Of a DNA stretch of 64,000 bases, positions 57,651-64,000 are shown piece by piece (within the stretch, counting starts at the first letter, position 1; each line of letters begins with the position of its first letter). The notes beneath the pieces were generated by a model, which was not told the origin of the DNA, searched no databases, and worked only from the letters and a program-made list of their open reading frames with translations. A program made the translations under genes and the position numbers. This stretch comes from Cymodocea nodosa (lineage: Eukaryota > Streptophyta > Magnoliopsida > Alismatales > Cymodoceaceae): contig CM072343.1 in assembly GCA_036874045.1 (NCBI GenBank), positions 12,110,001 to 12,174,000 on the forward strand. Reading direction: 5' to 3'.

Positions 57651-59092
57651 TGTTAGGATCGATAGGCTCACTAGAGGGGGGGTGAATGGTGTAAGTGTGT
57701 AAATTTTACTTCTTTTTAAGTTAATCGATTGATTCAAATTAACAATGAGTTGAATTAATTTAAATAGATGCAAAACAGTAAATAAAAAGAAACACAGGGC
57801 AATTTTTAGGTGGTTCACCAATACAACTAGTCCATCCCCAAGATTCACTTGGGCTTCACTAAGTATGTAAATACTTACAATCACTTGCTTTCAAGTTAAA
57901 GCAAGAACCAACACTTGAGCTTTCAAGTTGAAGCTCAGCAACCAACCTTTCTTTGAGCTTTCAAGTACAAGCTCTTAACCAATAGAGAGTTTTCAGGTTG
58001 AAACTCATGAACCAATACTTGAGCTTTGAAGTAGAGTTTGAGTGTAGGGAGCTTTGTATGCTGTAGTGAACTTTGAGAGTATTTTGTATTTTGCAGACTT
58101 GAGAGTATATTTGAGAATTTTTGAGTAGTTCACAGTATATGATTTTCGTTATTCTAACCTTCCTTATACTTCTCATATTTATACCAAGTGGTATAACGAT
58201 CATATTCACTTCCAACGGATGTATTCTACTATACTTGCTGGGTATTCAGTCCCAAAAATAGTAAGTTACCGTTCTGTATACTGTTTAGTAAGTAACCTTC
58301 CGATTCCCTTAAATTTTTGAATGGTTAACTATGTAACTCTCCAAAGAACATCTGAAACTCACAGAAAATCCACTTAAGTCCTTTTGTCTATGTCACGTGA
58401 GAATTTAAGTCATGCACGTGAGGTAACTTAAGTTCGGATGGTTATAACTGTTAACTCATCGAAATTCTTCATCTTTCGGATAGTTAGCTACAGTATCCTC
58501 TTGAACCCTCCTTTAGGCTTTCGACTACTTTCTTCACATTTCTACACGTGCCAAATAGAGTGACTTAAGTTTTGGATAGTTAAGTTTGTAATCTTCCGAA
58601 ATCTCAAGTTTTTCAGATAGTTAACTTTCTAACTCTCTAAAAAAAAATCCTTTTAAGCATCTTTTTTGGATTTCTACACATGGGAAATTCAATGACTTAA
58701 GTTTCAGATAGTTAAATTTGTAATCTTTCGAAATCTCTTGTTTTTAGGATAGTTAACTATCTAACTCTCCGATCATTTAGCCAACTATCTTTAAAAACTC
58801 TCCGAAGGCCTTGTAATTTTGAATAGTTATTCTTGTAATTGTCCGATTATGTTTCTGTTGCTTTAAACTAACTCTTCGGATACTTAAGTCTGATAACTCT
58901 CTGAAAATTTATCTCTTCCGGATGGTTAAGCCTGGTAACCTTCCGAAATCCAGTTTATCTCTTGCAACACATATTGAACTATCTGTAATGACTTATCTGC
59001 CTTCTACTCTTCTACTGAACTATCTAATCTGTGAAATACAATTTTTTTCCTCACACAAGTTTTTGCATTATCAAAATACAAGGGTCCTAACA
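57651..59092 (-). repeat. Copia A 5' LTR (1,442 bp)
   Basis: TGTTAGGATCGATAGG ... GGGTCCTAACA on the + strand. Near-identical in layout to 32639-34078, about 4% different by eye. Flanked on the right by ATTAA. Confidence 0.88.
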
Positions 59093-59863
59093 ATTAAGTG
59101 ATTAAGTTTTTAATGGTGTAATCACGTCACATGTAGTGATAAGAGTTTTTACTATCAATAGAGAATTTTACATTTCACCTTTCATTCAACTTCAAGAACA
59201 TATTAAAAAAAAACCAAAAACTCATTGTATGTTTTTATATTTATCAAATTAGTTTTGTATCATTTGTTTTGTATTGTTAGTATTGTTGAATGTTTTATGT
59301 TTATTTCATTCCAGAAAATAGAAAATCATCTTACTAACTACTAAAACTAGTTCGTATAGAATTTTGAAATCCTGATTAATATGGTTACTATTTGAAATAT
59401 CTGAATGTTAGTGTTTATTAATGATAAATACCATAGAAACTAACATTAAAAGCTTAATTAATATTATTTACATTCTATGGAACTGCCCAATGGATGGCCA
59501 AAGTCCTCTGTGAATAGCAAATTTAATTAGAAGTTACTAATGAGTCTCGTGGAGTTAACTTAAGTCCACAAGGATAGTCTCTTGAGTTAAATATAATTCA
59601 ACGAACTAAGTTCGTTGAGTTAGTAGTAAATCAACGGAGTGCGTAATTCAACACATAAAAACCTCTAGTTGTAAAAATGAAAATAGTACAAAATTTTTAC
59701 TTAATCTTTATGGGATCAACCTATAATTCTACATTTATGCAATAGACACTATGCACTTGTAGTTAAAAATAAATTGGATTTAATATCTAATTTGTGAAAA
59801 TTATTTGTTTACGTCTAAAAAAAATTATAAACATATATTTAAGCAAATGAAATTCACCAAACA
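59093..59863 (+). repeat. LTR of element D, right part
   Basis: After the duplicated ATTAA it resumes the LTR leader interrupted at 32638 (GTGATTAAGTTTTTAATGGTGTAATCACG) and runs through hairpin words (59540-59640), the ATGGGATCAACCTATAATTC block and TGCACTTGTAG to a terminus CCAAACA at 59863. Confidence 0.8.
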
Positions 59864-60511
59864 CGATTACACCATTGAAAACTTAATCACTTACTATCAC
59901 ACATCCCTCTTCCTATAGAATCACAAACCAAGAATTTGTAAGTTGATCTACTCTTTAGTATCATGGCATCAACCTGAAACCAAGACTAAAAGTTTTACTA
60001 TCTCCTAAGAGATGATTCGGTGCTTGGTGAAAATGACTTCCCTTCCTACAACGTGATCACTCCTTACAATGGTTGTCAGTCACCGTGTTTGGCTTAGAAT
60101 CAACCTGACATCTAAAAAGTATTCACACAAATCTCTGATGGTTGGTGATTGGTGGTGTGGTTTTGGTGGAACTTCAAAGAACGACCGACGCTTGCTGCAA
60201 TTAGCACGTTCTCCACCTCCTTTCTTCGTTTTTTCTCTTTTCTTTTTATATTTCTTTCAGAAATAACTGCTTCCACCTAAATGACTGGTTGGATCTTCTT
60301 CATTTGTATCAATGATGGTGATTTCTTTTTAATTCCATGATTTAAATCTTACGTGGTACGTGTAATCATGGTTTTTTTTTGAATTTCCTGTTTCTACAAC
60401 TACTCACAGTTGAATATTAGAAAATAACTAGTCTATGGAGTTAGTGTAACTCAATGGACTTACTCTATTGACTTAATTGTAACTCAACAAACTTACCTCG
60501 TTGAGTTAAGC
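59864..60511 (-). repeat. LTR fragment F, minus orientation
   Basis: Directly after D's terminus the sequence is the reverse complement of an Athila-like LTR, from the leader (CGATTACACCATTGAAAACTTAATC) through the GC-rich zone (60000-60200) back to the hairpin words (60425-60510). D appears inserted into it. Its far side is cut by element C at 60512. Confidence 0.7.
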
Positions 60512-62158
60512 TGTAGGATCGAATGGTTCCATAAGAGGGGGTGAATTGTGTTTTTCAACATTTTTGATTATAATTGAAACTTCAAAAATAAAAATAAGTC
60601 AAGACACTATTTTAATAAAATCATTTTATTCAAGGTTTCAATTACAATATACAATTCAATTCTCCTCTGAAATTGTAGATGCAATTATATAACAATACCA
60701 TGTTTCATCTAATCAATTTCATAACTACAAACAAAGAAAACTAATTTTCGGAATTTAAAACATTTCTCCCTGTTTTGAGATTTTTCTTCTTCTTCTTCTT
60801 CTCTTCTTCTTCTTCTTCTTCTTCTACAATTCTTCAATGACAAATATCTGACTTTCTCTACTTCACCAAATTTGCTTTCTTTTGATACTTCAGATCTTTA
60901 GTGACATAAATCTGACTTTTTCTACTTCATTGAATTTTCTTCCATCTGAAAACTTTTCCTCGAAGAGGTGTTTTTGATCCTTGAAAAGATATTTCTTTTG
61001 GTGTGAAAGGATAATTGATCAACAAGAATTCTATGCCTTTTATACTGTATATTCACTTATGCATATCCTCCATGTTTAATCACTATCAATTTTCCACTCT
61101 TCATGTCTTCTCTTTTTCCTTCATTGAAATACACACGTTCTAACCCACGTTTTCTTTTCAAATTTTCTTTAATCATCAATCTTGGATCTCTAAAAAATTT
61201 CCTGCAAAATAAACTTTCTCGTCCAAAAGTTTTCATCAAATGTAATAATAAGTCGTTGTGTTAATGTTAACTAAACGAGTAATACAAGTAGATTTATAAC
61301 TTAACATATCTAACTCAATGAGTTCATCATGTGCTAAATCACATGTCAAGTACTATAGCTAACTCAACGAATTAAGTCCATGGTGTTATGCTAACTCAAC
61401 GAACCAACTTCGTGGTGTTACGCTAACTCAACGAGCCAGCTTCATTGTGTTACTAATAACTCAACGAACTAGTGATAAACAAATGTTTTTAAAATAAGAA
61501 TTTTACCACGTGCAATAATAACTTTAAGTTTATAACGCTAACCTAACATATTACCTTAGTATTCAATATAGCAACTCAATGTGTGCAGTTATGTTAACTT
61601 AACGAGTTAAACATGTGCAACTCACGTGATACAATATAACATTCGTAAACTTTAATTTCACCATGTGTACAACACTAACTTAATGAGTTCGTCTACTCTT
61701 TTACTCACTAACTTAACGAGTTCTCACGTGACCTATTTTAACCTTTAAGCCGTCTACTCTTTTACTCACTAACTTAACGAGTTCTCACGTGACCTATTTT
61801 AACCTTTAAACCTATAACTCAACGAGTTCTCACGTGACCTTTATACAAATAATGCACTAACTCAATGAGTTATCTAAATGTGCATTATTCATGATACAGA
61901 AAATATAACTTTAAAACATATCATGCTTTACAATAAAAACACACATTAACTTAACATTTAGTTAAATGAAAAGTTAGTATAACATAATGACTAGTTATTT
62001 AACTTAGTATAATTTCAGATCCATTACAGACAAGTATTTATATCAGTAAACTTTTTCTGTATTAATTGATGTTCTTAAATTACATTCAAAAATAATAGTA
62101 ATTAAGTAAATATGATTATATCTGTTTATCACATATCATCAAAACAAAATACTCAGCA
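60512..62158 (-). repeat. LTR of copia-like element C, right copy (1,647 bp)
   Basis: TGTAGGATCGAATGG ... ATACTCAGCA on the + strand, homologous to 18630-20279. It contains a CTT microsatellite (60786-60826), CTCAACGAAC/GTGGTGTTACG words (61355-61470), and a local duplication of a TCTACTCTTTTACTCACTAACTTAACGAG-type unit of about 63 bp (61690-61810) carrying TCACGTGA sites. It is the 3' LTR of a - strand element that extends past 64000. Confidence 0.75.
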
Positions 62159-62602
62159 ATCTCCCCCTTTTTGATGATGAGAAAAATCATATTAAATCAA
62201 TTATGAAATATGTTTAACTCAACGAAGTACCTCCATTGGGTTAAGTTTTAATTCAACAAATAATTTTGTTGACTTAAGTTCACTTAAGCTTATTTCTGTT
62301 GTTTGTGTAAAATTCACCTCTCAGAAGTAAAACTTTCAGAAAAATTTCAATAATCATAGAATCATCTCCCCTTTTTAATATATGCATTTAAACTCATAAT
62401 CATCTCCCCCTTTTTGTCATTAATCAAAAAGATGATTACACAGTATAAAAATCCGAGAGACACATTTACAACTAAACTTTTAGTAAACATTAATAAGAAT
62501 GAAATCATTTACAGTAAAATGTATTATTCAAATAATCAAGCAATAAATACAAGCATTACATTTTGTATTCAGAAACAAGCAAACAGATAAATGACAATAC
62601 AT
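62159..62602 (-). other. Polypurine tracts and 3' untranslated part of element C (right copy)
   Basis: ATCTCCCCCTTTTTGATGATGAG at 62159 and CATCTCCCCCTTTTTGTCATTAAT at 62402: two tracts about 245 bp apart, as in the left copy. The style (CTCCCCCTTTTTGATGATGAC) is typical of SIRE-type copia elements. No gene. Confidence 0.6.
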
Positions 62603-64000
62603 TTATCTATTCCTCCTAATGAGAGTAGTAATAGTAGTACAAATTTTATCTCCTAGATGCCTAAAATCATTTCTAATGTTATTCAGCATTGCATCTAAGG
62701 TAGGAAGTAGATCTGGTTGCTGTTGTACTTGATCTGAAAAGTTTTGTTGTTGTGTTTGGTTTTCTATAATGTTAGGTTGTTGTTCTTGCTGTTGTTGATG
62801 CATAGATAGATATTTTTGCAAATCTTTAATATTGAAAGCTCTCATGCCTTTAGTTTTAGAGGGCTAGTCGGATAAAGTTAATTGGTTTGTAAGAATTCTA
62901 CATACAGCATCACCAAAAAATAACTTTGAACTCATATGCTGTAGTTGAGAAATGAAAACATCAAACCAATTGATTTGAATTCTATTCAGGAGGCCATAAG
63001 TTGCATATAAATAACTTCTACTGACTTCCAAATTATGTCTGACTCTTTGAAATAAATTGGCATGCAGAATATTTGCAATAAACATTGCCTCTGCATTCAG
63101 ATTTTCCATTAATCTCATTTCGGTATATACACTTGGAATCTGTGATAACGACTAAATGTCCCATTCCAACTGTTTAACAATGTCAAATCTGTTAATAACA
63201 ACAACACCTTCATTTCATAATCCTAAAACTTCAAAAATCAATTCAGGAGATAAGGTGAACTCCTATTGAGTTATTTGAGTTGTCAATATATTGTTATTCT
63301 TGACCAGATTACTGTAAAAAGCTACAATAAGCTCTTTGTATTGCTTTCATTTTGTTCCAACTAGCAAGAATTGCATTAAGCCTTGAAACTCAAATAAATC
63401 TCTTATTTCTAATAAATTTCTAAACTTTATTGGTCGAGCATGCAGAATTGACATGAAATCAAATTATTGTATTTCTGCAATGCTTCCTTAGATTTAAAGT
63501 AAATTGAATTTCCTTGAATGCTTATTGTTCTATATAAAGAAGTTGATACCTGAAGCCTTGATTTAGAATTTAATTCATCTTCAGGAACGTCTTCTTCAAA
63601 ATGAATGTCATTGTGTTCCTTTGTCAAAATATTTTCTCGAACCCACTTAGGTAAGCTTAATTCTTCAGCTTCAATAGAGTGAGGAACATTTGCAATATCC
63701 ATTACATCCATTCTTTCAATTTCTATAGAGTGTTCAAAGTTCAAATTTTCCACAAATTCAACAATTTGTGTATCTATCTGTAATTCTTCAGTTTCTACAA
63801 TAGATATTTCCATTTGTACATGTTGTGAATTCTCAAACTCTAGTTCTATAGATTTTGAAGTAGGCTAATCTACATTAAGCTCTTCTAGAGTCTTATCCTT
63901 TTCAATAGTTGCTACTCCAAACAATCTAGCCTTTAAACTAGTTATTGCCTCAATATTTTCAAGCACATCTACAATAACTTGTTCAATATCAATTACTTGA
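62603..64000 (-). pseudogene. Env-position ORF of element C, homologous to Athila-like ORF2 (right copy, enters from right edge)
   Basis: On the - strand from beyond 64000 to 62603. The acidic N-terminal side (VETEELQIDTQIVEFVENL ...) resembles in character the Glu-rich middle of ORF2. Then come NSIYFKSKEALQKY against NEVHFWSQEAYNKC, LEIRDLFEFQGL against QEIKELFEFQGL, AFYSNL against CFYANL, and NRIQINWFDVFISQLQHMSSKLFFGDAV against NRIQVNWSQVFLSKMKSTKKKLFYGDLI. The tail is Gln-rich (HQQQQEQQP, then TQQQNFSDQVQQQ). Several breaks. It sits at the env position of SIRE-like copia elements. Function unknown. Confidence 0.7.

Larger units (their letters stand above)
32639..59092 (-). mobile_element. 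Ty1/copia element A, minus strand, interrupted by two insertions
   Basis: Complete at both ends: LTRs 32639-34078 and 57651-59092, TG...CA with a longer inverted tip TGTTAGGA/TCCTAACA, flanking duplication AGTAA/ATTAA with one mismatch, PBS next to the right LTR, polypurine tract next to the left LTR. Its own DNA is about 7.6 kb once the solo LTR (35045-36654) and copy 3 (40061-57334) with their duplications are set aside. Coding order on the - strand is gag, protease, integrase, RT, RNase H. It is broken in several places, including a loss in the RT/RNase H region. Its two LTRs differ by about 4% by eye. Confidence 0.9.

Noticed and set aside
60786-60826. CTT repeat, TA runs (16410-16428, 54664-54682) and long T-runs (15824-15842, 24260-24278, 26948-26962)
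   Set aside because: Ordinary microsatellites and homopolymers in AT-rich DNA; no functional signal inferred.
61690-61810. Repeated AACTTAACGAGTTCTCACGTGACC units as a CRISPR-like array
   Set aside because: Only two or three units, in a plant LTR, with no unique spacers of constant length; a local LTR duplication.

Overview
The window looks like repeat-dense, AT-rich flowering-plant DNA. Support for this comes from a primer-binding site matching plant tRNA-Asp, an Athila-type Ty3/gypsy pol, Ty1/copia elements with initiator-Met-type primer sites, and an F-box/FBA protein of the plant type. I found no host gene outside transposable elements. There is no rRNA, tRNA or CRISPR. Almost all of the 64 kb is made of nested LTR-retrotransposon fossils, and every coding part I recognise is broken to some degree.

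Layout. 1-13415: a + strand Athila-like copy (copy 1), cut by the left window edge, running pol, env-position ORF2, capsid-type gag, F-box gene, 3' noncoding, LTR. 13416-15418: a - strand remnant (start of an ORF2, then U3 of an LTR). 15419-16545: nothing recognised. 16546-18629: internally deleted - strand copia remnant (B). 18630-21719: the 3' end of a second copia-like element (C): LTR, polypurine tract, env-position ORF. 21720-28460: a compact - strand Athila-like copy (copy 2) with LTR, F-box and ORF2 but no pol and no gag. 28905-30055: an LTR fragment (-). 30056-32638 and 59093-59863: the 3' end of a + strand relative (D). D's LTR is split by a - strand Ty1/copia element (A, 32639-59092). 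A in turn holds a solo LTR (35045-36654) and a nearly complete 17.3 kb Athila-like element (copy 3, 40061-57334, target duplication ATGAT). 59864-60511: an inverted LTR fragment (F). 60512-64000: another copy of element C, running off the window.

The most unusual system is the Athila-like family, best seen in copy 3. Its order is 5' LTR, tRNA-Asp PBS, a short gag-C/zinc-knuckle ORF, protease-RT-RNase H-integrase, env-position ORF2, a leader exon, a capsid-type gag ORF, an F-box/FBA gene, two polypurine-tract motifs, 3' LTR. Thus the capsid half of gag lies downstream of pol, and a host-type F-box gene has been carried along. The gag ORF lies wholly between a GT donor (50716) and an AG acceptor (52263). 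Copy 2 lacks exactly that block, as expected if a spliced RNA was reverse-transcribed. The inferred scheme is that one downstream transcript gives gag when unspliced and F-box protein when spliced. Short perfect hairpins built on CGTTGAGTTA/TAACTCAACG sit in the LTRs and at several noncoding junctions of this element.

Family names rest on motif recognition by eye; no database search was possible. Divergence and age remarks are eye estimates.
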